Assembly (NCBI RefSeq): GCF_027887165.1
Contig: NC_077229.1
Coordinates: 370,383,501 to 370,447,500 of the forward strand
Source of the DNA: Monodelphis domestica
Taxonomy: Eukaryota > Chordata > Mammalia > Didelphimorphia > Didelphidae
Direction: 5' to 3'
DNA length: 64,000 nucleotides
The notes beneath the pieces are model-generated. The model had not been told where the DNA came from and did no database searches. It saw nothing but the letters and a program-made list of their open reading frames with translations. The translations under genes were made by a program, and so were the position numbers. Below, in pieces: positions 48,051 to 59,940 of this stretch; the stretch's first letter is position 1; each line of letters opens with the position of its first letter.

Positions 48051-48482
48051 TCATTTTTCCACTCTAGAATTTTTAATTCATTTATAAAGTTAATTTAACT
48101 ACTTAAAATGATTAAATTTATTTTCCCGAGGAATTCTAGTTGATCTTACATTCAAGATATTATTCCCCTTTTCTTCCTAGGGAGTTTGTTTGTACATGTT
48201 TTAAAGTCATTCCTTATTCTGTTTTTATCTTGAATATCTATCAGTATTGTAGCTCTTTATGGAAATATTCCTATTTTTATTACTAATTCATACATACTTA
48301 TTACAAAAATTGGTATTGTGTGTTAGACCTGAGATGTGTATACTTTCAGAGGAAATGTCAGAGGCCTGTTCTTTTTATAAATTCTTTTTTGTTCTTCCAC
48401 TTTTTCTGGGGCTTCAATATTAGATTCTTCAAAGACCTTGGAATTTTCAGTATACTAAAACCATTTTGATCAAGACTGGCAT
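48051..48482. other. No gene or assignable repeat seen
   Basis: Unassigned flank of the L1 that starts at 48483. The minus frame 48358-48699 crosses the L1 start and is chance. Confidence 0.5.
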
Positions 48483-48497
48483 CTAGGACTTCCGGGT

Positions 48498-48509
48498 AAG
48501 TATGGCGGC
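48498..48509 (+). promoter_or_regulatory. YY1-like site at the L1 5' end
   Basis: AAGTATGGCGGC, close to the YY1 site AAGATGGCGGC, starts about 12-15 bp inside the element. Its position matches the equivalent sites in the two minus-strand L1s. The functional role is inferred from human L1. Confidence 0.6.
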
Positions 48510-48769
48510 AGACTAAACACAAGTCATTTACCTTCTCCAGCACACACCGACAAGGACTACCCCAAAAGACCTTAAGAACCATTTTCAGAGAAGCGGAGGA
48601 GCTGTACAGTGAGGCATAACATTGAAGGTGCATGGGATTGGGGCTTTTCCATTCTATAAGAGGGTGAAAGGGCTTCCACCCAAATGCAAGTTGATCCATC
48701 CTTCTTCACCCCCACCTAAAGAGCCAGAGTCAGAGCCAGGACACGCTAAGACAAGCGAGCAAGGGGCAC

Positions 48770-49060
48770 CCCTGGAGTGAGCAAGGGAAATCTCTGAGTC
48801 TTTGGGAGCTGACTAGGGCTCTAGGGGACCCACCCCCAAAAGCAGCTTGGCAGGAAAACCCAGGGTGTGGGGGATTGCAGACCTTAGGTGCCTGGAGCCA
48901 GTGCACCTGCCAGAACCAGGGAGTGAGTGAGTAGTGCTTCTGGAGCCAGCAAGAGGCACTTCTGGGTCCTTGGGAGCCAACGGGGACTACCAGAGAACCA
49001 TCCTTTAGGGCAGCTGGACTGGAAAACCAGGCGAGTGGGAGAGTGAAGACCATGGGTGCC
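48770..49060 (+). repeat. Tandem monomers in the L1 5'UTR, period about 168 bp
   Basis: Two diverged units share the order 'ctggag..agcaag', 'c(t/c)ttgggagc', 'gcagct.g..ggaaaaccc' and 'ac(c)(t/a)tgggtgcc'. For example TTGGGAG is at 48802 and 48970, and the 'gaccttaggtgcc'/'gaccatgggtgcc' blocks start 168 bp apart. Monomeric 5'UTRs act as promoters in rodent L1. The unit here is unrelated to the one in the 53-60 kb copy. Confidence 0.75.
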
Positions 49061-49218
49061 CCTGGGAAGGTAGCACTGAGAAGAGCAGAAAAGGACTGCA
49101 GAGATTTGAGAGCTTTCATTAGGCAAAATCCTTGCTCCTTAACTCCATACCCAAAGTAGCTGCCCAGTTGACTCAGATTTCTGACTAAAGAGGAAAGGGA
49201 AAAAAAAAAACAGGAAAA

Positions 49219-50061
49219 ATGGTTAATTGTGCACAGAAACCTCAAAATTCTTCCAAAAAACCCAAAAAGAAGGCAGTGACCCTCAAGAATTTTTATGGAG
49301 GAAAAACCCAGATTACAGAGGAAACACATGGGAAATGGTTTAAAAAAAGAATAAATCATAGCTGAATATCAAAAGATTAAAGCAGAAAACCAGGTCTTAA
49401 GCACCAGAATTGAGCAACTGGAAACCAATCATCTTGCAAAACAGCAAGGGTTAATAAAGCAAAGTCAAAAGACAGATAAAATAGAAGAATACATAAAATA
49501 TCTCACTGGTGAAGTGACAGATCAGGAAAACAGAGGAAGGAGAGACAATTTGAGAATCATTGGTCTACCTGAAAATCTGGAAATAAACAGAAACCTTGAC
49601 ACCATATTACAAGAAATCATCCAAGAAAACTGTCCTGAAGTTCTAGAATAAGGGGGGAAAATAGACATTGAAAGAGTTCATTGAACACCCTCTACATTAA
49701 ACCCCCCAAAAAAACAAATCACAGGAATGTAATTGCCAAATTACAGAGCTCTCAAGCTAAGGAGAAAATCTTACAAGAAGCCAAAAAGAAACAATTCAGA
49801 TACAAAGGAGAACCAATAAGGATCACACAAGACATGGCAACTTCCACATTGAAGGACCACAAGGCCTGGAACACGATATTCAGAAAGGCAAGAGAACTGG
49901 GTCTTCAACCAAGAATCACCTATCCATCAAAACTGACTATATACTTTCAGGGAAAAGTATGGGCATTCAACAAAATAGAAGATTTCCAAATGTTTGTAAG
50001 GAAAAGACCAGAACTAATTGGAAATTTTGACATACAAACACAAAGATCAAGAGAAACATGA
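49219..50061 (+). pseudogene. L1 ORF1 pseudogene (RNA-binding chaperone)
   Basis: ATG at 49219 starts 'MVNCAQKPQNSSKKPKKK', a basic N-terminus. A coiled-coil zone (about 49360-49500) and the RRM start 'NRGRRDNLRIIGLPENLE' (about 49535) follow. The C-terminal domain is still open as a 126-codon frame (49681-50061), with 'RKARELGLQPRITYPSKLTIYF' and the ending 'QRSRET-stop'. Stops in the N-terminal half and before the C-terminal frame break it. The Trp after 'YFQGKV', lost in the nested copy, is kept here. Confidence 0.92.
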
Positions 50062-50142
50062 AAAGGTAAATATGAAAGAGAGGGAAAAGGAGAAAAAAAT
50101 TTTAAATTCAAACTCTTCTTTAAGGGCTACAATTAGATCAAA

Positions 50143-50198
50143 CTATATATATATATATATTTGTATATGTATATGTATATGTATATATATATATTAAT
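50143..50198. repeat. TA/TATG microsatellite between ORF1 and ORF2
   Basis: An alternating TA run with TATATG units in the inter-ORF spacer of the L1. It is absent at the same place in the copies at 39.0 kb and 57.9 kb, so it grew after insertion or in this subfamily. Confidence 0.9.
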
Positions 50199-50785
50199 AT
50201 ATGGGGGAAGTTATTTGTAAACCTCAAAATATTTTCATTATTATAGTAAATAGAAGAATCACTCATAGAAAAAGATTGTGGCATTAAAGGCTGTAAAATT
50301 ATATGCAACAACAAGGGGTGAGGGGGAATTGATAATGGTACTAAGAGATACTTGAAGAAATAAAATAAATACAATAATATTTGTGACACAAAGATACACA
50401 GGGAAAAGGGAGGGGACGAATACTCTTATAAGAGGGAGAGGAAGAGAGTGCTAATAGGTATTACTCAAATATCACTCTCAGTAAAATCAATTCAGAGAGA
50501 GAAGAGCATTTAGATCCATTGGTATCTTGAAGTCAATCTTATCCTACAGGGTAAGGAAGAAGGGAAAACTAAGGGGGTTAAGGGGTAGGGAGTTAAAAAA
50601 TGGAGGGAAGGAGAGGGGGGAGGGAACTTAACAGACCCTAAAAAAACAAGAAGGGAACAAAAAGGGAGGGGATACAAAGGGAAGCATATTAAGGGGGGGG
50701 AATAGGGGGATTGATTAAAAGTAAACAACTGGTTTAAAAGGATATAGCAAAAGAAGAAAAGTCAGAACTAGGAGAGGTTATCAAA

Positions 50786-53294
50786 ATGCTAGGTAATTCA
50801 AAAGTGACATTCATAACTTTGAACAGGAATGGTATGAACTCACCCATAAAACATAGACGAATAGGAGAGTGGATTAGAATCCAGAATCCTACCATATGTT
50901 GCCTACAAGAAACACACATAAGGCGAGTAGATACACACAAGGTCAGAATTAAAGGGTAGAACAAGTCCTATTGGGCCTCAACTGACAGAAAGAAGGCAGG
51001 AGTTTCAATCATGATATCTGACAAAACCAAAGTAAAAATAGACCTGATTAAAAGGGATGAGAAAGGTAAACACATCCTGATAAAAGGGAGTATAGATAAT
51101 GAGGAAATGTCACTAATCAACATGTATGCACCAAATGGCATAGCACCCAAATTTCTAATGTAGAAACTAGTAGAATTTAAGGAGGAAATATATAGTAAAA
51201 CTATACTAGTGGGAGACCTGAACCAACCACTATCACATTCAGATAAATCAAATAAATAAATAAATAAGAAAGAGGTAAAAGAGGTACATGCAATCTTAGA
51301 AAAATTAGAGTTAGTGGATATATGGAGAAAAATAAATAGGGATAAAAAGGAATGCAACTTCTTTTCAGCAGCACATGGCACATTCACAAAGATTGACCAT
51401 ATGTTTATAAAAACTAGGTCATAAAAACATGGCATAGAACTGCAGAAAAGGAAAAATTACAAATGCAACCTTTTCAGATCATAAAGTAATAAAAATAATG
51501 ATCAGTAAGGGTACATGGAGAACCAAATCAAAAATTATTTGGAAATTAAATAATATGATTCTCCAATTTCAGCTAGTCATAGAACAAATCATACAACAAT
51601 TAATAATTTCATTGATGAAAATGACAAGGATGAGACATTCTTTCAAACTCTATGGGATGCAGCCAGAGCAGCCCTCAGGGGAAAATTTATATCCTTGAGT
51701 TCATATATTAACAAATTAGGGAGGGCAGAGTTCAATGAATTGGACATGCAAATCAAAAAATTTGAAAGCAAAAAATTAAAACCCTCCAGAAGAAAACCAA
51801 ATTAGAGATCCTAAAAATTAAGGGAGAAATTAATAAAGTAGAAAATGATAGAACTATTGAACTAATAAATAAGAGTAGAAGCTGGTATTTTGAAAAAGCA
51901 AACAAAATAGACAAAATATTGGCCAATCTAATAAAAAGGGGAAAGAAGAAAATCAAATTAACAGTATGAGGGATGGAAAGGGAGAACTCACCTCCAAAGA
52001 AGAGGAAATTTAGGCAATAATTGAAAACAATTTTGCCTAATTATATGGCAATAAATATGCCAATCTAGGTGATATGTATGAATATTACAAAAATGTAAAT
52101 TGCCTAGATTAACAGAAGAAAAATAGAATTCTTAAATAATCCCATATCAGAAAAAGAAATTGAACAGGCCATCAAAAAACTCCCAAAGAAAAGAATACCT
52201 ATGGCCTCATGGATTCACAAGTGAATTCTATCAAACATTCAGAGAACAGTTAATCCCAATACTATACAAACTATTTGACATAATAAGCAAAGAGGGAATT
52301 CTACCAAACTCCTTTTATGACACAAATATGGGAATGATCCCAAAGTCAGGCAGTCCAAAAATGGAGAAAGAAAACTACAGACCAATCTCCTTAGTGAACA
52401 TAGATGCAAAAATCTTAAACAGGATACTAGCAAAAAGACTCCAGAAAGTCATCACGAGGGTTATTCACTATGACCATGTGGGCTTTATACCAGTAATGCA
52501 AGGATAGTTCAATATCAGGAAAACCATCCACATACGTGACCATATCAACAAGTAAACCAACAAAAATCACATGATTATCTCAATAGATGCAGAAAAAGCC
52601 TTTGACAAAATACAACACCCATTCCTATTGAAAACACTATAAAGAATAGAAATAGAATGGTCTTTCCTAAAACTAATAAACAATATCTAAAACCATCAGC
52701 CAACATCATCTGCAATGGGGATAAACTAGATGCATTCCCAATAAGTTCAGGAGTGAAACAAGAATGCCCATTATCACCTTTATTATTTAACATTGTACTA
52801 GAAACACTAGCAGTAGCAATTAGAGAAGAAAAAGAAACTGAAGGTATTAAAATTGGCAATGAGGAGATCAAGTTATCACTCTTTGTGGATGGCATGATGG
52901 TCTACTTAAAGAATCCTAGAGAATCAACTTAAAAACTAGTGGAAATAATCAACAACTTTAGCAAAGTTGCAGGATACAAAATAAACCCACATAAGTCATC
53001 AGCATTTCTATATATCTCCAACACACATCAGCAGCAGGAATTAGAAAGATAAGTTCCATTCAAAATCATCTTAGACAGTAAAAATACTTAGGAATCTACC
53101 TGCCGAGACTAACACAGGAACTATATAAACACAATTACAAAACACTTTCAACACAATTAAAACTAGATTTGAGCAATTGGAAAAACATTAACTGATCATG
53201 GGTAGGATGAGCTAATATAATAAAAATGACCATCCTACCCAAACATATCTATCTATTTAGTGCCATACCCATTGAACTTCCAAAAAACTTTTTT
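50786..53294 (+). pseudogene. L1 ORF2 pseudogene, part 1
   Basis: ATG at 50786 ('MLGNSKVTFITLNRNGMNSP') begins the endonuclease. 'PTICCLQETHIRRVDTHKV' lies near 50895 and the 'GDLNQPLSHSDKS' region near 51210. RT blocks are in 52160-52507 ('[22 protein letters not shown]') and 52657-52932 ('[19 protein letters not shown]'). There the catalytic box reads FVDG instead of FADD, so activity is lost even apart from the stops. The frame is broken repeatedly and then cut by the nested L1 at 53294; it resumes at 59951. Confidence 0.93.
53280..53294. repeat. Left copy of 15-bp target duplication of the nested L1
   Basis: CCAAAAAACTTTTTT, repeated at 59951-59965. It belongs to ORF2 of the host L1. Its AAAAC/TTTT junction fits the TTTT/AA preference of L1 endonuclease. 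Confidence 0.95.
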
Positions 53295-53642
53295 TTTATT
53301 TTGTAATATTTTATTTGATCATTTCCAAGCATTATTCGTTAAAGACAAAGATCATTTTCTTTTCCTCCTCACCAAACCCCCCCCCCCATAGCCGATGCGT
53401 GATTCCACTGGATATCACATGTGTTCTTGATTCGAACCCATTGCCATGTTGTTAATATTTTCATTAGAGTTTAGTTTAGAGTCTCTCCTCTGTCATACCC
53501 CCTCAATCGCTGTAGTCAGGCAGTTGCTTTTCCTCGGTGTTTCTACTCCCACAGTTTATCCTCTGCTTATGAATAGTGTTTTTTCTCCTAGATCCCTGCA
53601 GATTGTTCAGGGACATTACACTGCCCCTAATGGAGAAGTCCA

Positions 53643-56600
53643 TTACATTTGATTATACCACAGTGTATTAGTCTCTGTGTACAATGTTCTCCTGGTTCTG
53701 CTCCTCTCGCTCTGCATCACTTCCTGGAGCTCGTTCCAGTCTCCATGGAATTCCTCTACTTTATTATTCCTTTTAGCACAATAGTATTCCATCACCAACA
53801 TATACCACAATTTGCTCATCCATTCCCCAATTGATGAGCATCCCCTCGTTTTCCAGTTTTTGGCCACCACAAAGAGCGCAGCTATGAATATTTTTGTACA
53901 AGTCTTTTTGTCCATTATCTCTTTGGGGTACAGACCCAGCAGTGCTATGGCTGGATCAAAGGGTAGACATTCTTTTGTCGCCCTTTGGGCATAGTTCCAA
54001 ATTGCCCTCCAGAATGGTTGGATGAGTTCACAACTCCACCAGCAATGAATTAATGTACCTACTTTGCCACATTCCCTCCAGCATTCATTACTTTCCTTTG
54101 TTGTCATGTTAGCCAATCTGCTAGGTGTGAGGTGATACCTCAGAGTTGTTTTGATTTGCATCTCTCTGATTATAAGAGATTTAGAAGACTCCTTCATGTG
54201 CTTATTAATAGTTTTGATTTCTTTATCTGAGAACTGCCTATCCATGTCCCTTGCCCATTTATCAATTGGAGAATGGCTTGATTTTTTGTACAATTGATTT
54301 AGCTCTTTATAAATTTGGGTAATTAAACCTTTGTCAGAGGTTTCTATGAATATTTTTTTCCCTAATTTGTTGTTTCCCTTCTGATTTTAGTTACATTGGT
54401 TTTGTTTGTACAAAAGCTTTTTAATTTGATGTAGTCAAAATTACTTATTTTAATTTTTGTGATTCTTTCTATGTATTGCTTGGTTTAAAGTCTTTCCCCT
54501 CCCAAAGGTCTGACATATATACTATTCTGTGTTTACCCAATTTACTTATGGTTTCCTTCTTTATGTTTAAGTCATTCACCCATTTTGAATTTATCTTTGT
54601 GTAGGGTGTGAGGTGTTGCTCTATTCTTAATTTCTCCCACACTATCTTCCAATTTTCCCAGCAGATTTTATCGAATAGTGGATTTTTCTCCCAAAAGCTG
54701 GGATCTTTGAGTTTATCTTATACTGTCTTGCTGAGGTCGCTTGCCCCCAGTCTATTCCACTGATCTCCTTTCTGTCTCTTAGCCAGTACCAAATTGTTTT
54801 GATAACTGCTGCTTTGTAATATAGTTTAAGGTCTGGGACTGCAAGGCCCCCACCATATGTGTTTTTTTTTTCATTATTTCCCTGGATATCCTTGATCTTT
54901 TGTTATTCCAGATGAATTTTGTTATGTTTTTTTTCTAAATCAGTAAAGAAATATTTTGGGAGTTCAATGGGTATGGCACTAAATAGATAAATAAGTTTGG
55001 GTAAGATGGTCATTTATATTATATTGATTTGTCCTATCCATGAGCAGTTAATGTTTTTCCAATTGCTCAAGCCTAGTTTTAGTTGTGTGCAGAGTGTTTT
55101 GTAGTTGTGTTCATATAGTTCCTGTGTTTGTCTCGGGAGATAGATTCCTAGGTATTTTATTTTGTCTAAGGTGATTTTGAATGGGATTTCCCTTTCTAGT
55201 TTTTGCTGCTGAGCTGTGTTGGAGATATATAGAAATGCTGATGACTTATGGGGGTTTATTTTGTATCCTGCAACTTTGCTAAAGTTGTTGATTATTTCAA
55301 TTAGCTTTTTGGTTGAATCTCTAGGATTCTTTACGTAGACCATCATGTCATCTCCAAAGAGTGATAACTTGGTCTCCTCATTGCCTATTTTATTGCCTTC
55401 AATTTCTTTTTCTTCTCTAATTGCTACTGCTAGTGTTTCTACTACAATGTCAAATAGTAGAGGTGATAATGGGCATCCTTGTTTCACTCTTAATCTTATT
55501 GGGAATGCATCTAGTTTATCCCCATTGCAGAAGATATTAGCAGATGGTTTTAGATATATACTGTTTATTATTTTTAGGAACGACCCTTCTATTCCTATGC
55601 TTTCTAGTGTTTTTAATAGGAATGGGTGTTGTATTTTATCAAAGGCTTTTTCTTTGTCTATTGAGATAATCATGTGGTTCTTGTTGGTTTCCTTGTTGAT
55701 ATGGTCACGTATGTGGATGGTTTTCCTAATATTGAACCAGCCCTGCATCCCTGGTATAAATCCTACTTGATCATGGTGGATGACCCTTCTGATCACTTGC
55801 TGGAGTCTTTTTGCTACTATCCTATTCAAGATTTTTGCATCTATATTCATTAGGGAGATTGGTCTATAGTTTTCTTTTTCTGTTTTTGACCTGCCTGGTT
55901 TTGGAATCAGTACCATGTTTGTGTCATAAAAGGAGTTTGGTAGAATTCCCTCTTTGCTTATTATGTCAAATAGTTTGTATAGTATTGGGATTAACTGTTC
56001 TCTGAATGTTTGATAGAATTCACTGGTGAATCCATCAGGACCTGGGGATTTTTAATTAGGAAGTTCTTTGATGGCTTGTTGGATTTCATTTTCTGATATG
56101 GGATTATTTAAGAATTCTATTTCTTCTTCTGTTAGTCTAGGCAATTTATATTTTTGTAGATATTCATCCATATCACCTAGGTTGGTATATTTATTGCCAT
56201 ATAGTTGGGCAAAGTAGTTTTTAATGATTGCCTTAATTTCCTCTTCATTGGAGGTGAGGTCCCCCTTCTCATCCTTGATGCTGTTAATTTGCCTTTCTTC
56301 TTTCTTCTTTTTAATTAGATTGACCAGTACTTTGTCTATTTTATCTGTTTTTTTCAAAGTACCAGCTTCTACTCTTGTTTATTAGCTCAATAGTTCTATC
56401 AATTTTGATTTTATTAATTTCTCCCTTAATTTTTAGGATCTCTAGTTTGGTTTTCTTCTGGGGGTTTTTAATTTGTTCATTCTCAAGTTTTTTGATTTGC
56501 ACTTCCAATTCATTGATCTCTGCCCACCCTAATTTGTTAATATATTCACTCATGGATATGAATTTACCTCTGATTACCACTTTGTCTGCATCCCAAAAGG

Positions 56601-57435
56601 TTTGAAAGGATGTCTCGCCATTGTCGTTTTCCTCGATGAATTTATTAATTGTTTCTATGATTTCTTCTCTAACTAAATGATTTTGGAGTATCATATTGTT
56701 TAATTTCCAATTAGTTTTTGATTTGGTTTTCCATGTACCATTACTGATCATTATTTTTATTGCCTTGTGTACTGAGAAGGCTGCATTTATTATTTCTGCT
56801 TTTCTGCATTTGTGTGCTATGTTTCTGTGACCTAATGTATGGTCAATTTTTGTGAATGTGCCATGTGGTGCTGAGAAGAAGGTGTATTCCTTTTTATCCC
56901 TATTTATTTTTCTCCATATGTCTATCAATTCTAATTTTTCTAAGATTTCATTAACTTATTTTACCTCTTTCTTATTTATTTTTTGATTTGATTTATCTAA
57001 ATTTGATAATGGTTGGTTTAAGTCTCCCACTGATATGGTTTTACTGTCTATTTCTTCCTTCAATTCTCCTAGTTTCTCCATTAAAAAATTGGATGCTATA
57101 CCATTTGGTGCATACATGTTGATTAGTGATATTTCCTCATTATCTAAAGTCCCTTTTAACAAAATATAATGACCTTCCCTTTCCCTTTTGATCAGGTGTA
57201 TTTTTGCTTTGGTTTTATCAGATAACATGATTACCACTCCTGCCTTCTTTCTATCAGTTGAGGCCCAGAAGGTCTTACTCCATCCTTTAATTCTGACCTT
57301 GTGGGTGTCAACCCGCCTCATGTGTGTTTCTTGAAGACAACATATGGTAGGGTTTTGGATTCTAATCCATTCTGCTATTCATCTACGTTTTATGGGTGAG
57401 TTCATCCCATTCACGTTCAAAGTTATGATTGTCAT
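53643..57435 (-). pseudogene. L1 ORF2 pseudogene (endonuclease, reverse transcriptase, C-terminal domain), about 1,264 codons
   Basis: ATG at 57435 gives 'MTIITLNVNGMNSP', the endonuclease start. The endonuclease continues in 56956-57321 ('IYMAPNG'-type INMYAPNG, 'VGDLNQPLSNLDKS'). RT is open over 300 codons (55014-55916): '[19 protein letters not shown]', '[21 protein letters not shown]', and the catalytic box as FGDD instead of FADD. The C-terminal domain is open from 54293 to the natural stop at 53643 ('NTLWYNQM'). Visible breaks are TAA at about 56951 (expected Tyr), a one-base shift in an A-run near 56350, a stop near 56052 just before the 'SPGPDG' motif, and a stop at 55014. More lie between 54293 and 55014. 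Confidence 0.95.
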
Positions 57436-57974
57436 TTGTGGACTCCCTGGCATTTTGATAACCTTCCCTAATTCTAACCTTTTTTTCTTCGGCTCTACCT
57501 TTTAGTCCAGTGATTTACTTTAAATCAGTCCCCCTTATCATTTCCCTTGATATGTTTCCCTTTTTGGTCCCTCCCCCTCCCCCCTCTCTTTCCCTCCCCT
57601 TTTGTTTCCCCTCTCCCCCTTTCTCCCTTGGTTTTCCCTTCTCCCTACCCTTATTGGGTAAGATAGAATTCAAGATCCCAATGGATCTGGATGTTCTTCC
57701 CTCTCAGCGTTGATTTCCCTGAGAGTAAGGTTTAAGTAAAAACTTTCTTCCTCTCCTTCTTATAAGAGTTTTCTTTCCCTCCCCTTCGCATGTGAATGTT
57801 TGTGTGAGAAAGATTATTCTATTTGGTCTTTCTTTTCCCCCTATTTACACATTACATTTTCCTCACATGTTAGTATACATAGATTGATATAAATGTAGTC
57901 CTTATAGAATAGTGTTTCAGTAAAAGAAGAAGATAACATTTTTCTCCTTTTCCCTTTCCTTCATATTTACCTTT

Positions 57975-58900
57975 TCAGGTATTCCATGCTCTTTGATTTT
58001 CGATATCGAACTTTCCACAGAGCTCTGGTCTTTTCTTTTCAAAAACTTGGAAATCCTCTATTTTGTTGAATGTTCATACTTTCCCTTGGAAGTATATAGT
58101 CAGTTTTCCTGGATAGCTGATTCTTGGTTGAAGGCCCAGCTCTCTTGTTTTTCTGAAGATCATGTTCCATGCCTTACGATCATTTAGAGTAGAACTTGCA
58201 TGGTCTTGTGTGACCCTGATTGGCATTCCTTTATATCTAAATTGTCTTTTTCTAGCTTCTTGTAGGATTTTTTCTTTTGTTTGGGAGCTTTTGAATTTGG
58301 CAATTAACTTCCTTGGAGTTGTCTTTAGGGGGTTTAGTGTAGAGGGTTTTCTGTGAGCTCTGTCAGTGGCTGTATTGCCCCCTTGTTCTAGAATCTCTGG
58401 GCAATTTTCTTTAATAATATCTTGTATTACGATGTCGAGTTTGCTGTTTATTTCTGGCTTTTCTGGAAGTCCAATTATTCTTAAATTATCTCTTCTCCCT
58501 CTATTTTCCAAATCTGTCACCTTGTCAGTGAGATATTTTATGTTCTCTTCTAATTTCTTTGTCTTTTGGTTTTGCTTTATTAGTTCTTGTTTTAAGGCCT
58601 GGTTTTCCTTTTCAGTTTGGTAAAACTGGTTTTGTAGATGTGTGAATTTCTTTTGCATTATTTCCCACTTTTCCTCCCAGAAGGCTTCCATCTTTTTGAT
58701 CACTTCTGATTCAAATTCTTCATGGGCTTGTGGAGAGTTTCCATTTCCTTTGGAAGGTTTCGGAGCATTTCCTTGTGTTTCCTCTTCTGTCTCCTCTGTG
58801 TTTTGTATTTTTGCTCCATAAAATGTGTCCAAATTTGCTCCCTTCTTCTTGTTTTTTTTTTGGAATTTGGGGGCTTTTGTGTTTCAGTGTAGTTTGCCAT
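57975..58900 (-). pseudogene. L1 ORF1 pseudogene, about 308 codons
   Basis: ATG at 58900 begins 'MANYTETQKPPNSKKK', in the usual basic N-terminus. A run of nine to ten A's just after (about 58851-58860) has shifted the frame. The main body is open from 58832 to 58074 (252 codons). It has a Glu/Lys-rich coiled coil (about residues 35-110 of that frame) and the RRM with 'NRGRRDNLRIIGLPEKPE'. The C-terminal domain has 'FRKTRELGLQPRISYPGKLTIY'. TGA at 58074 replaces the Trp codon seen in the 49-kb copy and removes about 32 residues; the ancestral stop is at 57975-57977. Confidence 0.94.
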
Positions 58901-59129
58901 CTCTATCTGAGTGGGGAGGATTAGCTTTTCTTATCTCTGTCTGGCGTTCAGAGGTTTTATCCCCAGACAGATTGTCCTTTCTATGAAGTTGTTTTTCTGT
59001 CTTCCAGGGGAAGCCTGGAATTGCTGGTGTGTCTCTGTTACAGCTCTCCTCGGTTCCCTCCCGATGTTTCTCCGTTGCCTTACTTCCACGCTCTAAGCCT
59101 GGCTTGGCCCTTGTTTCTGTGCCTTAGCC

Positions 59130-59700
59130 AGCCAGATGAGCCTTCTCTCTGAGGGGAAGGGGCCCTGGCTTCCCGGAGCTCAGAGGGATCCTGATTAAGA
59201 TTAGCTTTTCCCTGGGTTGAACTGAGTTTGCTTTGAGGCAGGGTTGTCCCTGAGACTAGGATGGAAGGATCCAGCCAGGGGATTATGAGAGCCCCTGTCT
59301 CTCTCTGTTTCACTGCTGTCTGGGTGCTCCCGTGACTGGGTCAGGTTGTTTTCAGGGTGAGGCCTTCAGAATAGCCGGCCCTGGGGTCCTTTTGCCAGCC
59401 CTGAGGGTTACTGTTGTTTCCGAAGATCCTGCTCTCTGAGGGGGAGGGGCCACAGCTTCCCTGAGCTCAGGGCAAGGGCTCCTGATAAGAAGATTAGCTT
59501 TCCCTGAGTTGAACTGAGATTCGGATGGAAGGATCCAGCCAGGGGGTTACGAGCTCCCCTCTGTCTCTCTCTGTTTCCCTGCTGTCTGGGTGCCCCTGCG
59601 ACTAGGTTAGGTTGTTTTCAGGAAGTGGCCTTCAGAATAGCTGGCCCTGGGGGCCTTTTGCTGGCTCTTAAGTTCCTGCTGCTGCCTCGGACTCAGCGCT
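59130..59700 (-). repeat. Two tandem monomers in the L1 5'UTR, period about 266-287 bp
   Basis: The units share the same series of blocks in the same order. 'ctctctgaggggaaggggcc' at 59145 recurs at 59432 (287 bp), and 'ttcagaatagc(c/t)ggccctgggg' at 59365 recurs at 59631 (266 bp). The spacing differs because the second unit lacks about 28 bp after 'gttgaactgag'. 'ggatggaaggatccagccaggg' and 'tctctctctgttt(c)' also repeat. Confidence 0.88.
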
Positions 59701-59927
59701 CTGGGTTGGTGGGGATGGGACCTAGGACCTTCCTTCTGCCTACCCCTTAGGTCCTAGTGATCTCGGGTTCTGGCTTTTGGGGAGGGCCGTACCTTGTGAT
59801 CCAGGTCCAGGAGGAGGATTCCCGGGGTCTATGCTGTTGATCGTTTTGAATTTCCGTGCCCTAGGAGCATTCGGTTTGAGATGGGTAAGGAAGTGCTTCA
59901 GGAGATCTGAACTTTAGCTTTCTCTAA

Positions 59928-59940
59928 GCCGCCATCTTGA
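59928..59940 (-). promoter_or_regulatory. YY1 consensus site at the L1 5' end
   Basis: GCCGCCATCTTGA, an exact YY1 core on the minus strand, lies 10-22 bp inside the element. Human L1 has a YY1 site in the same position that sets the transcription start; a similar role here is inferred. Confidence 0.75.

Larger units (their letters stand above)
48483..53294 (+). mobile_element. Full-length L1, first part (interrupted by another L1)
   Basis: The 5' terminus GGACTTCCGGGTAAG near 48486 is followed by the 5'UTR with tandem monomers, ORF1 (49219-50061) and ORF2 from 50786. At 53294 the minus-strand L1 53295-59950 interrupts; the element resumes at 59951 and ends at about 61581. Without the insert it is about 6.44 kb. 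The outer ends are flanked by a 10-bp near-match (AGACTGGCAT at 48473-48482, AGATTGGCAT at 61582-61591), taken as the target duplication with one transition. Confidence 0.95.

Noticed and set aside
48730-49359. 209-codon minus-strand frame
   Set aside because: It is antisense to the L1 5'UTR monomers and the start of ORF1; long only because the region is GC-rich and repeated.
55345-55770. 141-codon plus-strand frame opposite the L1 RT
   Set aside because: Shadow of the 300-codon RT frame on the minus strand; equivalent antisense frames occur opposite the other L1 copies.
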